Positions 45,993-55,264 are shown, numbered from the stretch's first letter. The stretch: 64,000 nt of DNA from an uncultured Ignavibacteria bacterium (GCA_903939735.1 CAJAIA010000030.1:1-64000); one strand, 5' to 3'. Program-made: numbers and translations. The notes: generated by a model from the letters alone, not told the origin.

Positions 45993-46539
45993 CGGACGTC
46001 TCAAGGGTAGAGATATCCCTCCACCACCGGGTACACAGACGCGGCCAACAACCGATGTCGTAAAAGAATCGATGTTCTCGGTGATCGACCACACAGCAAC
46101 ACTTACCGATGCTGTCGTGCTTGACATCTTTGCAGGGAGTGGTCAGTTGTCATGGGAAGCACTCAGCCGTGGCGCACGATCGGCTACACTCATCGATGCA
46201 TCCGCCGCCGTCTGCCGTCATCTCCGATCCGTTGCAGTGGATCTTGGCGTGTCTGATGTCGTCACCATCATTCGCACTGATGCGCTCGAATACGTTCGTC
46301 ACGGGGAGCTTGTGCCCCCTTCCATTGTCTTTATCGACCCACCCTATCAGCTGCGATGTTGCAACATGATCGTTGGTGCGCTGGTAGCCCGTGACATCCT
46401 GCCTGCAGGCGCCTTGTTGGCGGTGGAACACGGAGATCAAGAGGCGCTTCTTCCTCAGCCGGGATATAGGTCGGCGTGGCATCGCGAACGAAGCACTACC
46501 GTTGTCGATATTCTCGTTCGTGAGTCCATAGAGCCGTAA
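45979..46539 (+). CDS. rsmD: 16S rRNA (guanine966-N2)-methyltransferase RsmD
   Basis: RsmD methylates G966 of 16S rRNA during 30S assembly. The 186-residue protein has RIHSGRLKGRDIPPPPG at the start, the SAM-binding motif VVLDIFAGSGQLSWEALSRGA and the catalytic FIDPPYQ. GTG 45979 was chosen because the conserved RxIxGxxKG motif follows at once and GAGGAG lies 10 bases ahead. This places the start 14 bases inside the preceding gene, so translation is coupled. Confidence 0.93.
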   Translation: MRIHSGRLKGRDIPPPPGTQTRPTTDVVKESMFSVIDHTATLTDAVVLDIFAGSGQLSWEALSRGARSATLIDASAAVCRHLRSVAVDLGVSDVVTIIRTDALEYVRHGELVPPSIVFIDPPYQLRCCNMIVGALVARDILPAGALLAVEHGDQEALLPQPGYRSAWHRERSTTVVDILVRESIEP

Positions 46540-46544
46540 CTTTG
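46537..46544 (+). promoter_or_regulatory. -7 box TAACTTTG abutting coaD
   Basis: TAACTTTG overlaps the rsmD stop (TAA) and ends 4 bases before the coaD ATG. The same octamer precedes mtaB at a 3-base distance. A leaderless coaD-rimO transcript is predicted. Confidence 0.55.
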
Positions 46545-46548
46545 CTGC

Positions 46549-47028
46549 ATGTCGAAACATGCTATGTACCCAGGGTCGTTCGACCCCATCACACTCGGAC
46601 ACGTCGATGTCATTGAGCGTGCTGCACAAATGTTTGAAACCGTCACAGTCGTGATTGCAAAGAACAGCAAGAAGACTCCACTGTTCGATGAGCACGAGCG
46701 TCTCGCGATGGCAACAGCTTCGCTTGTGCATCTTCCCAACGTGTCTGTCACGGTCCATGCTGGACTCGTTGTTGACTTCGCACAGGAACACGGTGTAGAC
46801 GTCATCGTTCGTGGTCTGCGCGCCGTGAGCGACTTCGAGTATGAATTCCAGATTGCCCTGATGAACCGCAAGCTTCATCCTGATGTGTCAACGATCTTCC
46901 TCATGCCGCACGAGCGGTATACCTACCTCAACTCGAGCATCATTCGCGAGCTCGGTCGGTACCGTCAGGATATCTCAGACTTTGTGCCGCTCGCTGTGAT
47001 CGAAGCCATGCAAAGGAAGTTTGCATGA
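46549..47028 (+). CDS. coaD: Phosphopantetheine adenylyltransferase
   Basis: CoaD transfers AMP from ATP to 4'-phosphopantetheine, the penultimate step of coenzyme A synthesis. The 159-residue protein has the family start MYPGSFDPITLGHVDVIERA with the TxGH nucleotidyl-transfer motif, the RGLRAVSDFEYE loop and the LNSSIIRELGRY motif near the end. Length is standard. The stop overlaps the rimO start (ATGA). Confidence 0.97.
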   Translation: MSKHAMYPGSFDPITLGHVDVIERAAQMFETVTVVIAKNSKKTPLFDEHERLAMATASLVHLPNVSVTVHAGLVVDFAQEHGVDVIVRGLRAVSDFEYEFQIALMNRKLHPDVSTIFLMPHERYTYLNSSIIRELGRYRQDISDFVPLAVIEAMQRKFA

Positions 47029-48305
47029 AGGTCCACATCGTAACACTTGGCTGCAGCAAGAATACCGTCGATAGCGAGGTGCTTGCCGGACAGATGCATG
47101 CAAATCAGCTTGAGCTTGCCGCAACGGTCGAAGAAGCCGACACACTGGTGATCAACACCTGTGGGTTTATTGATGCAGCAAAGGAAGAAAGCATCCAGGC
47201 AATTCTGGAAGCAGCCGAGTTGAAGCGTCAAGGCTCGTTGCAGCGCCTTGTTGTAGCAGGGTGTCTATCCGAGCGCTATGGAAGCGACCTACGCTTGGAG
47301 ATTCCCGAAGTTGACCATGTGTTTGGAACGGAAGCGTACGAGCAGATCATCAAGGCACTCTCACCTGATCTGAAGTACTCGTTGCTTGGAGAGCGCATAC
47401 TTTCGACGCCGCAGCATTACGCCTACATGAAGATCTCGGAAGGCTGCGATCATCCGTGTGCGTTTTGCGCAATTCCTATCATGCGCGGTACGCACCGGTC
47501 TACACCAATTCCGAAACTCGTAGCTCAGGCACAGTCTCTCGTCCGACAAGGTGTGCAGGAGCTCGTGCTGGTTGCACAGGACTCTACCTATTACGGCATG
47601 GATTCCGACGGTCGACGAATGCTCCCGGATCTGCTCCGTGCATTATCTGACGAAAGTGGAGCCGCATGGATTCGACTGATGTATGCCTATCCTGCGAAAT
47701 TCCCTACAGAGATTCTTGAGGTCATTCGAGACCGCTCAAACATCGCGACGTATCTCGACATGCCCTTGCAGCATGCCTCTACCGAGGTGCTCCGCAACAT
47801 GCGCCGTGGAATCACTCGTCGCACAACAGAAGAGCTGCTCGATCAGATACGCAACGATGTACCTGACATCACGCTCCGTAGCACCTTCATCGTTGGCTAT
47901 CCAAACGAGACGGAGGCCGATGTAGATGAGCTTGCGGAGTTCGTCACAGCTCAGCAGTTTGATCGTCTCGGCGTCTTCCAGTACTCACAGGAAGACGATA
48001 CCTACGCGTACATTCTTGGCGATCCGATTCCTGCCGAGGTCAAGCAAGAGCGTATGCAGCGTATCATGGAGATCCAGCGAGACATCTCCCTTGGTAAGAA
48101 CCAACGGAAGATTGGCAGCATACAGCGCGTACTCATTGAAGAAGTAGTCGGTGATGAGTACCGCGGTCGCACCGAAGCAGATGCTCCTGAAGTAGACAAC
48201 GACGTTTACGTCCGCGCAGCAGGCACTCTCCAACCGGGGACATTTGTCGACGTACTCATCGACGACGCAGCGGAGTTCGACCTCTTTGGCCACGTTCAAT
48301 CCTAA
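47025..48305 (+). CDS. rimO: Ribosomal protein S12 methylthiotransferase RimO
   Basis: RimO adds a methylthio group to an aspartate of ribosomal protein S12 by radical SAM chemistry. The 426-residue protein has TLGCSKNTVDSE (the C-S-K-N-x-V-D motif is RimO-specific), NTCGFIDAAKEES, the radical SAM motif CDHPCAFC (about 142-149) and a C-terminal TRAM domain. It is translationally coupled to coaD by a four-base overlap. A second family member, mtaB, is at 24 kb. Confidence 0.96.
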   Translation: MKVHIVTLGCSKNTVDSEVLAGQMHANQLELAATVEEADTLVINTCGFIDAAKEESIQAILEAAELKRQGSLQRLVVAGCLSERYGSDLRLEIPEVDHVFGTEAYEQIIKALSPDLKYSLLGERILSTPQHYAYMKISEGCDHPCAFCAIPIMRGTHRSTPIPKLVAQAQSLVRQGVQELVLVAQDSTYYGMDSDGRRMLPDLLRALSDESGAAWIRLMYAYPAKFPTEILEVIRDRSNIATYLDMPLQHASTEVLRNMRRGITRRTTEELLDQIRNDVPDITLRSTFIVGYPNETEADVDELAEFVTAQQFDRLGVFQYSQEDDTYAYILGDPIPAEVKQERMQRIMEIQRDISLGKNQRKIGSIQRVLIEEVVGDEYRGRTEADAPEVDNDVYVRAAGTLQPGTFVDVLIDDAAEFDLFGHVQS

Positions 48306-48309
48306 CACT

Positions 48310-48945
48310 ATGAAGCATCAGTTCGGACGTATCGTTCTTGCACTCGCCGTAATCGTAGGGGCACATTCCGCATCGGCGCAACGTGTCGAGATGAATGCCT
48401 TATCTGCATACATGTTTGGCACATCAACGGATTACATCTACTCGAGCGGCGCACGCTATGGTGAGATCTGGATCGCACCGAGCGCGGTGTACGGCGGTGC
48501 TGTTGATGTGATTCTTCGCAACAATATCATGTTCGAAGTGCAATACATGGTGCAACCGACGCGCGCTGAAGAGCGAGGCCTCGGTGGACTTGTGGCGCAT
48601 TCAACAGATCTTACGAACCACTTCATACAGGCCGGCGGACTCTACACACGGTCACTCAGTCGTGCTGCGGACGTGTTCGGTGGTGTTATGTTCGGACTTG
48701 AGGTATTCGATCCCTCAAAGCCCCAGTACGAATCTGTAGTCCGGTTTCTTGGTACGCTCACAGGTGGCACCAAGGTATGGCTTACCGACGCAATTGGCCT
48801 GCGATTTCAAGCTGCACTCAACATGCCGATGGTGCTCTCCGGTGTAGGATTCTACTTCGGTACTGGTGGTCCAGACTACGGTGCATCGACCTTCGTGCAA
48901 CTGCTACAGTTCAACCTCGGCGGCGGCGTGGTTGTGCGCCTCTGA
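48310..48945 (+). CDS. Small predicted outer-membrane beta-barrel protein
   Basis: The 211-residue protein has a clear signal peptide (about 1-21, ending AHSASAQ) and alternating hydrophobic strands ending in VQLLQFNLGGGVVVRL, as in eight-stranded outer-membrane barrels. I do not recognise a family. It lies 4 bases after rimO and is the last gene of that transcript. It converges on the small membrane-protein gene with a 7-base gap and no terminator. Confidence 0.7.
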   Translation: MKHQFGRIVLALAVIVGAHSASAQRVEMNALSAYMFGTSTDYIYSSGARYGEIWIAPSAVYGGAVDVILRNNIMFEVQYMVQPTRAEERGLGGLVAHSTDLTNHFIQAGGLYTRSLSRAADVFGGVMFGLEVFDPSKPQYESVVRFLGTLTGGTKVWLTDAIGLRFQAALNMPMVLSGVGFYFGTGGPDYGASTFVQLLQFNLGGGVVVRL

Positions 48946-48952
48946 CGCACTT

Positions 48953-49312
48953 TCAGTGACGATAATGTCGGAAGAGAATAGCGACCACGACGGCGCTAAC
49001 AGCACTCATGACAGCAAGCAACACGGCAATCGGAATAACCTCATTGGCACCAAGCGCAACAGCATGCCACTTCACAAACGCGCGCCATACGAACGTCAGA
49101 AGGAAGATAGCCGACGCTGACAACGCAGCAGGATGCGTCCACATGCGTCCCTGCCGATGAAGCATGCCAAGGATGATCACGAAGGTGCCGAAAAGACCTC
49201 CGTTAAGAATTGAACTCGCGCTCGTTTCGCCGGTTAGTTCAAAGCCAATAACGCCGCTGAGAACAAGAAACGTACCATACGCGATCAGAAGAGCTCCAAG
49301 CTGCTTAGCCAC
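48953..49312 (-). CDS. Small four-helix membrane protein (TMEM14-like pattern)
   Basis: This 119-residue protein has four predicted transmembrane helices: about 5-22, 32-50, 62-80 and 90-112. The glycine-rich spacing (SGVIGFELTGETSASSILNGG) loosely recalls the TMEM14/UPF0136 family, but the match is weak. The GTG start at 49312 is supported by GAGGA 5 bases upstream and by overlap with the lolD 3' end. Co-translation with lolD suggests it acts in the cell envelope; no function is assigned. Confidence 0.62.
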   Translation of the reverse strand: MAKQLGALLIAYGTFLVLSGVIGFELTGETSASSILNGGLFGTFVIILGMLHRQGRMWTHPAALSASAIFLLTFVWRAFVKWHAVALGANEVIPIAVLLAVMSAVSAVVVAILFRHYRH

Positions 49313-50009
49313 GCTCGTCCTCGAGGCATAGGCCGTCGACCATGCGGATAACACGGTGGGCACGCTGAGCAAGTTCACTACTGTGTGTTGCGATAACACA
49401 GGCCGTTCCCATCGTTGCACTCATTGTGAGCAACACATCGGTGATAGCATGCGCGTGATCACTATCGAGATTGCCCGTTGGTTCATCAGCAAAGAGGATC
49501 TGCGGTTGGTTGACGAGAGCACGTGCGATAGCAACGCGCTGTTGTTCCCCACCGGAAAGCTCACGCGGCATGTGCGTTAGTCGATGTTCCATACCCACCG
49601 ATTGCAATAGCTCCTTGGCGCGATGCAGGACATCAGCTTCCGCGTCACCACGAATCAGACCTGGCATCATCACATTCTCCAACGCCGTGAATTCCGGCAG
49701 GAGGTGGTGAAACTGAAACACGATTCCGATCGACGAATGACGCAGGGTGGTAATCGTTGATTGTTGAGCTCGAACGACATCGTAGCGCTGCCCCTTGCAG
49801 ACATATTCAATTGTGCCAGCATCAGCCGTATCGAGTGTTGCGAGAATGTGCAGGAACGTACTCTTTCCGGCACCACTTGGTCCCATTAGAGCAACTACTT
49901 CGCCTGGAAGTACAGATATTGACGCACCACGCAAAACCGTTGTGGCTACATCAGCCCCCGCCGTATGAAACGACTTTGTAACATGCTGGGCATGAACGAT
50001 CGGTGTCAT
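49305..50009 (-). CDS. lolD: LolD-type ABC transporter ATPase
   Basis: LolD energises LolCE, which releases lipoproteins from the inner membrane. The 234-residue protein has Walker A GPSGAGKS (43-50), the Q-loop region [20 protein letters not shown], the signature [15 protein letters not shown] and Walker B ILFADEP. The [16 protein letters not shown] segment is the LolD-type variant of this subfamily, which also includes MacB and FtsE-like ATPases. LolC/E are absent from the window, so the assignment is family-level. Start overlaps the pheS stop (ATGA). Confidence 0.85.
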   Translation of the reverse strand: MTPIVHAQHVTKSFHTAGADVATTVLRGASISVLPGEVVALMGPSGAGKSTFLHILATLDTADAGTIEYVCKGQRYDVVRAQQSTITTLRHSSIGIVFQFHHLLPEFTALENVMMPGLIRGDAEADVLHRAKELLQSVGMEHRLTHMPRELSGGEQQRVAIARALVNQPQILFADEPTGNLDSDHAHAITDVLLTMSATMGTACVIATHSSELAQRAHRVIRMVDGLCLEDERG

Positions 50010-51031
50010 TGGAACTGACCCAACACCCGGAGATCGTTATCGTAGAGCATTCGGATATCGTCAATACCTGTCATCATAAGAACGACACGTTCAACGCCAA
50101 AACCGAACGCGAATCCCGAATACTCTTCGGGATCAATGCCACATGCACGGAGTACATTTGGATGAACCATTCCAGCGCCACAGATCTCAAGCCAGCCTGA
50201 ATGCTTGCAAATGCGACAACCATCGCCCTTGCAGAGGAAGCATGACATGTCGATCTCACAGCTCGGTTCTGTGAACGGGAAGTACGATGTGCGGAATCGG
50301 AACTCGGCATGCGCATCATAAAACTGACGTGCAAACTCCATGATCGTGCCTTTGAGGTCAGCCATGCTCACGCCCTTGGCGATGTAGAGTCCCTCAATCT
50401 GATGAAACTCCGCAAGCGATCGTGCGCTAACAGCTTCATTCCGATAGACACGACCAGGCATGATGCAGCGGATCGGCGGCTTCATCGACTCCATCACGCG
50501 TACCTGAACCGACGACGTGTGTGTCCGAAGCAAGACATCTGCTCGCTCACGATTCTCGACAAAGAAGGTATCCTGCATATCACGTGCAGGATGATCATCA
50601 GCGAAGTTGAGCTTTCCAAAGTTATGGGCGTCGTCTTCAACATCCGGACCCTCGGCAACCTCGAATCCCATCGAGCCAAAGATCTCAACGAGTTTCTGTA
50701 TCGATTGGGTAATTGGATGGATTGCACCGCTACGAGCCCCACGTGCTGGCAGCGTCGTATCAATCGATGGAATCGGGGCAGGAGCACCATATGTATCAAG
50801 GGCCTCTTGATAGCCGGCTTCTGCGAGTGCACGAAGCTCATTAAGAGCCTTCCCTACAACTGGCTTGTCTTCCTTCGGAACAGACCGCAGGCCGTCAACG
50901 CACGACTGAAGCGTACCCTTTTTGACGAGGTGTGTTAGACGGAAGCGTTCTGCATCCTCTCGCGAGGTCAGACCCGAAATGTCGGCCTCGATCTGAGTGC
51001 GAAGCAATGAGATTGTTTCGAGGAGTGTCAT
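50006..51031 (-). CDS. pheS: Phenylalanine-tRNA ligase alpha subunit
   Basis: PheS is the catalytic subunit of the alpha2-beta2 enzyme that charges tRNA-Phe. The 341-residue protein has an N-terminal coiled-coil (1-85), and class II motifs: HPITQSIQKLVEIFGSMGFEVAEGP, motif 2 (GRVYRNEAVSARSLAEFHQIEG) and motif 3 (GFAFGFGVERVVLMM). pheT is not next to it, which is common outside the Firmicutes. It has its own promoter just past the rplT terminator and heads a pheS-lolD-membrane-protein operon. Confidence 0.96.
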   Translation of the reverse strand: MTLLETISLLRTQIEADISGLTSREDAERFRLTHLVKKGTLQSCVDGLRSVPKEDKPVVGKALNELRALAEAGYQEALDTYGAPAPIPSIDTTLPARGARSGAIHPITQSIQKLVEIFGSMGFEVAEGPDVEDDAHNFGKLNFADDHPARDMQDTFFVENRERADVLLRTHTSSVQVRVMESMKPPIRCIMPGRVYRNEAVSARSLAEFHQIEGLYIAKGVSMADLKGTIMEFARQFYDAHAEFRFRTSYFPFTEPSCEIDMSCFLCKGDGCRICKHSGWLEICGAGMVHPNVLRACGIDPEEYSGFAFGFGVERVVLMMTGIDDIRMLYDNDLRVLGQFQ

Positions 51032-51036
51032 ACCTG

Positions 51037-51044
51037 CAAATGTA
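51037..51044 (-). promoter_or_regulatory. -7 box TACATTTG abutting pheS
   Basis: On the minus strand TACATTTG ends 5 bases before the pheS ATG. It begins right after the T-tract of the rplT terminator, so it must drive pheS on its own. Confidence 0.55.
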
Positions 51045-51050
51045 CGTATA

Positions 51051-51084
51051 GAAAAACGGCGGTGATGACATTGTCACCACCGCC
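51051..51084 (-). terminator. Intrinsic terminator after rplT
   Basis: On the minus strand a 13-bp stem with one mismatch (GGCGGTGGTGACA with TGTCATCACCGCC; 51084-51072 with 51070-51058) is followed by GTTTTTC. It ends the infC-rpmI-rplT transcript. Confidence 0.88.
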
Positions 51085-51089
51085 GCGTA

Positions 51090-51101
51090 CTTCACGTGAA
51101 G
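51090..51101. other. 12-bp palindrome CTTCACGTGAAG, parS-like
   Basis: The 12-bp perfect palindrome contains the central ten bases TTCACGTGAA of the parS consensus. Over 16 bases, 12 match. It lies between the rplT stop and its terminator. ParB is encoded 20 kb away. Chance or a weak parS are both possible. Confidence 0.3.
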
Positions 51102-51108
51102 CTATTTC

Positions 51109-51450
51109 TTAGACAGACTTTGCAATCGTTGCAAACACCTGTGGATGGTTCATCGCGATGTCAGCAAGGACCTTGCGGTTGATCGCGATGTTGCTCTTCT
51201 TCAAGCCGTGCATCAGCTTCGAATACGTTGTTCCGTTAAGACGGGCCGCTGCATTGATGCGAACGATCCAGAGCGAACGGAATGTACGCTTCTTGTTACG
51301 ACGGTCACGGTATGCATACTGCAGACCCTTCTCGACGTGGTGCTTGGCAACTGTCCAAACCTTTGAACGTGCGCCCCAGTAGCCCTTTGCGAGCTTGAAG
51401 TATTTCTTCTTCCGCTGGTGCGCCGCTACTTTATTGACACTACGTGGCAT
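51109..51450 (-). CDS. rplT: 50S ribosomal protein L20
   Basis: L20 binds 23S rRNA early in assembly and often represses its own operon. The 113-residue basic protein starts [15 protein letters not shown] and contains [17 protein letters not shown] and [17 protein letters not shown], both standard. GGAG stands 7 bases before the ATG. It is third in infC-rpmI-rplT, the universal order, and is followed by a strong terminator. Confidence 0.98.
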   Translation of the reverse strand: MPRSVNKVAAHQRKKKYFKLAKGYWGARSKVWTVAKHHVEKGLQYAYRDRRNKKRTFRSLWIVRINAAARLNGTTYSKLMHGLKKSNIAINRKVLADIAMNHPQVFATIAKSV

Positions 51451-51506
51451 GTCAACTCTCCACTATGTTGTCGTCAGGAGAACGGCTGTCCCTGATCGAC
51501 GTGAAT

Positions 51507-51539
51507 AAAAAAAGTCCTTAGCGCATTGCCAAGCAATGC
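51507..51539 (-). promoter_or_regulatory. Hairpin at the end of rpmI followed by a T7 tract
   Basis: On the minus strand GCATTGC (51539-51533), loop TTG, GCAATGC (51529-51523) forms a perfect stem at the rpmI stop codon. Nine bases later a run of seven T follows (51513-51507). The gap is too long for a standard terminator. It could attenuate rplT or mark an RNA-processing site. Confidence 0.4.
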
Positions 51540-51715
51540 AGGACATTGTTCATGTTCGATGGATCAACGAGCGTATCCTGGCGAAGATTGCGCTTGCGCT
51601 TACGATTCTTGCTCGTCAAAATGTGGCTGCGATTGGCCTTCTGGCGCTTAATTGCACCAGATCCGGTGATCTTGTATCGCTTCTTTGCACCGGAGTTCGT
51701 CTTCATCTTCGGCAT
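51518..51715 (-). CDS. rpmI: 50S ribosomal protein L35
   Basis: L35 is a small ribosomal protein of 65 residues. The start [19 protein letters not shown] and the middle [19 protein letters not shown] are the family pattern. Its ribosome site GAGGAG lies within the last codons of infC, whose stop is 2 bases away. A hairpin overlaps its own 3' end. Confidence 0.97.
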   Translation of the reverse strand: MPKMKTNSGAKKRYKITGSGAIKRQKANRSHILTSKNRKRKRNLRQDTLVDPSNMNNVLHCLAMR

Positions 51716-51717
51716 TA

Positions 51718-52356
51718 CTACTCCTCTACGGATTGTTGTGCTTCTTGTGGTGTTGATCCTTCGCCCGCTTCCGCTGGCTTAGGTTCCTTCTTCTTTACTG
51801 GCTTCTTGATATCAGGCGCGAGCATGACACCAAGGAATCGTCCTTCCATTCGCATCGGCTGGTCAATCTTCGCAACGTCGGCTAGAGCATCAATGAATCG
51901 CTGAAGCAATTCTTCGCCGAGTTCCTTGTGAAGGATCTCACGCCCCTTGAACATTACCGTCGCCTTGACCTTGTGACCTTCTTCAAGAAACTCACGAGCA
52001 TGACGCGTTTTGAAATCAAAATCGTGTGTGTCAGTTCCCGCCTTGAATCGAACTTCCTTGAGCGTTGAATGCGTCTGCGCTTTCTTTTGCTGCTTCTCCC
52101 GCTTGGTCTGTTCATAAATGAACTTACCATAGTCGATGATCTTGCATACAGGTGGATTCGCCTGCGGAGCAATCTCAACAAGGTCAACTTCGCGTTCAAG
52201 AGCAATGCTCAAAGCTTCACGACGTGGGAGTACGCCAAGCGGACTACCCTGTGCATCAACAACGCGTACCTCAGGGGCACTGATTTCGTCGTTGATTTTA
52301 TGTTTTCGTTGTGGTTCCTGACGCGGACCTTGCGGCGGGATGTACGGACGCCTCAA
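51718..52356 (-). CDS. infC: Translation initiation factor IF-3
   Basis: IF-3 binds the 30S subunit and checks start-codon pairing. The protein has the N-domain start [33 protein letters not shown] at the linker and the C-domain [22 protein letters not shown]. It has an acidic tail. No ATG is available. A TTG at 52401 overlaps the -7 promoter box and cannot be transcribed as a start. TTG 52356 has AAGG 5 bases upstream and gives 212 residues; ATC 52341 is the other candidate. A non-AUG start is known from enterobacterial infC, where IF-3 represses itself. Confidence 0.9.
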   Translation of the reverse strand: MRRPYIPPQGPRQEPQRKHKINDEISAPEVRVVDAQGSPLGVLPRREALSIALEREVDLVEIAPQANPPVCKIIDYGKFIYEQTKREKQQKKAQTHSTLKEVRFKAGTDTHDFDFKTRHAREFLEEGHKVKATVMFKGREILHKELGEELLQRFIDALADVAKIDQPMRMEGRFLGVMLAPDIKKPVKKKEPKPAEAGEGSTPQEAQQSVEE

Positions 52357-52398
52357 ACGGACCTTCGAGTAAAATGGATGAACTGCACGGAAAGAACG

Positions 52399-52431
52399 CA
52401 AAGATAAGACTCAAAAGGGGTTACGTCCAAA
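52399..52431 (-). promoter_or_regulatory. infC operon promoter: TTTG, 21-base spacer, TATCTTTG
   Basis: On the minus strand TTTG (52431-52428) and TATCTTTG (52406-52399) are 21 bases apart and match the -33 and -7 elements. The predicted start of transcription lies about 35-40 bases before the TTG start of infC. Confidence 0.6.
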
Positions 52432-52495
52432 CGGTGCGATGTTCGTGTTACACAACCTTCGTAATTTTACCGCCTTATCTACGTCTACCACCCCC

Positions 52496-54940
52496 ATGAT
52501 TGACAAATCCGACGTTCTCGATTCTATTGAACAGGCCGACCGACGCACCCCGGCCTTCCCTACCAGCATGCCTGTGCTCCCCTTGCGGGACATCGTCATC
52601 TACCCACACATGATCTTCCCAGTCCTGATTGGGCGCTCTTCGTCCCTCAAGGCTGTGGCCGAGGCTCTGGAGCGCGACAAGTTTATCCTTGTCGTAGCCC
52701 AAAAGCAGGCTTCTACGGAAGATGCCGGGTTCGATGACATCTATACGGTTGGCACGGTAGCAAAGATCCTGCAGGTGATGCGCCTGCCGAACAACCTGCT
52801 CAAAGTGCTAGTTGAGGGCACCGTTACGGCTAAGGTCCTAGGCCCTGTACGCACGGAACCGTACCTCGAGGCAAATGTCGAGGTCATTGCACCTATCGTC
52901 AACGAAAAGGATAGGAGTCTCAAGGCTCTGATTCGTCATGCGACAGAGCTCTTTGAAGAGTACGTCAAGGATAATCGCAACCTGCCTCCCGAGGTCTTGG
53001 GTGCATTCCAGAATCTTGAAGATCCTGTTCGAAAGCTCTATTACGCCGCGGCAAATGTGACGCAAAAGGTGGATGTCAAGCAGCGGATTCTCGATGCAGA
53101 AGACGTCAAAGCACAATACTACGAGCTCGTGCAGTTGCTCTCGAACGAACTCGAGCTGCTACGCCTTGAGGTGGAGATTGACTCAAAAGTTCAGGATCAA
53201 ATTCAGAAGTCGCAGCGCAAGTATTTCATCCAAGAACAGATTCGCGCGTTGCAGACAGAGCTGGGCGAAGAAGACGAGGGTGCGCCCGAGTTAGGTCAGC
53301 TTCGCGAACTGCTTGATAAGGCGCAACTGCCTGATGGTATTCGTGCGAAGATCGGCGAAGAGTTCGATCGACTCAAGCGCACGCCGTCTATGTCTCCAGA
53401 GTTTAGCGTTAACCGCACGTGGCTCGAGTGGGTCGGCAACGTCCCATGGACAGCAAAGACCGATGATGATCTTGACATTGCGAATGCACGAGGCATTCTC
53501 GACGCAGATCACTACGATCTGGAAAAGCCGAAGGAACGCATCCTCGAGTACATTTCTGTGCTCAACCTTGTTGGTGCACTGCGCGGACAGATTCTCTGTT
53601 TCGTTGGACCTCCGGGTGTTGGTAAAACCTCGCTAGCAAAGTCGATCGCGCGTGCTCTCGGACGAAAATTCGTGCGCCTGTCACTGGGTGGTGTGCGTGA
53701 TGAAGCAGAGATACGCGGACATCGACGCACGTACATTGGCGCGATGCCCGGCAAGATCATCCAGTCGATGAAAAAGGCTGGCTCGGTGAATCCCGTCATT
53801 CTCCTTGATGAGATCGACAAGATGTCGATGGACTTCCGCGGTGATCCAAGCGCAGCCCTTCTTGAAGTGCTGGATCCTGAGCAGAACACGACCTTCAGCG
53901 ATCACTACCTTGAGGTCGATTACGATCTCTCGAATGTACTGTTCATTGCAACAGCAAATGTGATGTACGACATTCCGGGTCCACTCCTCGACCGCCTCGA
54001 AGTAATCGAACTCTCGAGTTACCTCGAGCCGGATAAGGTTGAGATCGCAAAGCAGTATATCGTTCCCAAGCAACTCGAGCGTCACGGATTGGCCAACTTC
54101 GATGTAGCGTTTACCGATGCTGCATTGCTCAAGATTGTTCGTGAGTATACACGCGAAGCCGGTGTTCGATCGCTCGAGCGTGAGATCGCCAGCATCCTGC
54201 GCAAGCTTGCTATGGAGATCGTAAGCGCAGCAACAAAGAAGTCGACATCCAAGGCATCAACGACAAAGGCGATCGAGAAACTCTCCAAGCAACGGTCGTG
54301 GGTGGTTGACGAGAAGGCGGTCGAACGGCATCTCCGCGCTCCGAAGTACAAGGTCAAGACCGAGGAACTCAGCGACAAGATTGGCGTTGCCACAGGGCTA
54401 GCATGGACATCCATGGGCGGCGACACTCTTCCTGTCGAAGTCACGATTATGCCTGGTCCGGAACGCCTAACCCTCACGGGAAAACTCGGCGAGGTTATGA
54501 AGGAGTCTGCCATGGCGGCTCTTTCCTATCTGCGTAGCACAGCAGCATCCTACCAGCTTGATCCAGACTTTGCCAAGGGCAAGGAACTTCATATCCACGT
54601 TCCAGAGGGAGCAATCCCTAAGGATGGACCATCGGCGGGCATCACGATGACTCTGGCAATCTTGTCTGCGGCCAGCGGGCGACCTCTCCGTGGTGATGTC
54701 GCGATGACCGGTGAAGTAACGCTCCGGGGGAATGTACTGCCGATCGGTGGCCTAAACGAAAAGCTTCTGGCAGCTCGCAGAGCTGGCATGACAACAGTGT
54801 TGGTCCCGAAGGACAACAAGAAAGATGTCCTGGAGCTCTCCCCACAGGTTACCGAGGACCTTGCGATTGTCTATGTCGGACATATCTCGGAGGCGATCAA
54901 GGTTGCCTTCCGCGATCAGAAACCTGCACGTAAGCGGTAA
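52496..54940 (+). CDS. lon: ATP-dependent protease Lon
   Basis: Lon degrades misfolded and regulatory proteins in the cytoplasm. The 814-residue protein has the N-terminal LON substrate domain (about 25-225; [20 protein letters not shown]), a AAA+ module with Walker A GPPGVGKT (371-378) and ILLDEIDK, and a C-terminal protease domain with the Ser713-Lys756 dyad (DGPSAG and [11 protein letters not shown]). The Walker A site and catalytic dyad are intact. ATG 52496 was chosen over an in-frame ATG at 52439 because the extra residues are not conserved. An imperfect -7 box TAATTTTA lies 28 bases ahead. Confidence 0.96.
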   Translation: MIDKSDVLDSIEQADRRTPAFPTSMPVLPLRDIVIYPHMIFPVLIGRSSSLKAVAEALERDKFILVVAQKQASTEDAGFDDIYTVGTVAKILQVMRLPNNLLKVLVEGTVTAKVLGPVRTEPYLEANVEVIAPIVNEKDRSLKALIRHATELFEEYVKDNRNLPPEVLGAFQNLEDPVRKLYYAAANVTQKVDVKQRILDAEDVKAQYYELVQLLSNELELLRLEVEIDSKVQDQIQKSQRKYFIQEQIRALQTELGEEDEGAPELGQLRELLDKAQLPDGIRAKIGEEFDRLKRTPSMSPEFSVNRTWLEWVGNVPWTAKTDDDLDIANARGILDADHYDLEKPKERILEYISVLNLVGALRGQILCFVGPPGVGKTSLAKSIARALGRKFVRLSLGGVRDEAEIRGHRRTYIGAMPGKIIQSMKKAGSVNPVILLDEIDKMSMDFRGDPSAALLEVLDPEQNTTFSDHYLEVDYDLSNVLFIATANVMYDIPGPLLDRLEVIELSSYLEPDKVEIAKQYIVPKQLERHGLANFDVAFTDAALLKIVREYTREAGVRSLEREIASILRKLAMEIVSAATKKSTSKASTTKAIEKLSKQRSWVVDEKAVERHLRAPKYKVKTEELSDKIGVATGLAWTSMGGDTLPVEVTIMPGPERLTLTGKLGEVMKESAMAALSYLRSTAASYQLDPDFAKGKELHIHVPEGAIPKDGPSAGITMTLAILSAASGRPLRGDVAMTGEVTLRGNVLPIGGLNEKLLAARRAGMTTVLVPKDNKKDVLELSPQVTEDLAIVYVGHISEAIKVAFRDQKPARKR

Positions 54941-54945
54941 GGATA

Positions 54946-54977
54946 TTTGGAGGTTCCAGACTTTTCCACTACTTTTG
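54946..54977 (+). promoter_or_regulatory. rpmG promoter: TTTG, 20-base spacer, TACTTTTG
   Basis: TTTG (54946-54949) and TACTTTTG (54970-54977) are 20 bases apart, a textbook Bacteroidota promoter. The ATG of rpmG follows 43 bases later. Confidence 0.7.
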
Positions 54978-55020
54978 TTGTTCGCAGCATCACAATCGAG
55001 ACTACACGGAGTACACAGTC

Positions 55021-55200
55021 ATGGCCAAGAAGGGCGCACGCGTCATCATCACGCTCGAATGCACGGAAGCCAAAGGCGAAGGCAAGCCGGCATCGCGTTA
55101 CACGACGATGAAGAACAAGCAAAACACAACGGAACGTCTTGAAATCAAGAAGTACAATCCGTTCCTGAAGCGCCACACGGTGCATAAGGAAATCCGCTAA
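55021..55200 (+). CDS. rpmG: 50S ribosomal protein L33
   Basis: L33 is a small 50S subunit protein. This 59-residue version reads [16 protein letters not shown] and ends [11 protein letters not shown]. It has one cysteine and no CxxC pairs, so it is the zinc-free (C-minus) form. It stands alone after lon, with its own promoter and terminator. Confidence 0.96.
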   Translation: MAKKGARVIITLECTEAKGEGKPASRYTTMKNKQNTTERLEIKKYNPFLKRHTVHKEIR

Positions 55201-55229
55201 CCCGGAAAACCCTACAGGTAAGTAAGCTC

Positions 55230-55264
55230 AACAACCTCGGCATTGCCGGGGTTGTTTCGTTTTA
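55230..55264 (+). terminator. Intrinsic terminator after rpmG
   Basis: A 12-bp stem with one T-G pair (AACAACCTCGGC at 55230-55241 with GCCGGGGTTGTT at 55245-55256... loop ATT) is followed by TCGTTTT. It sits between convergent genes and should stop rpmG transcription. Confidence 0.88.
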
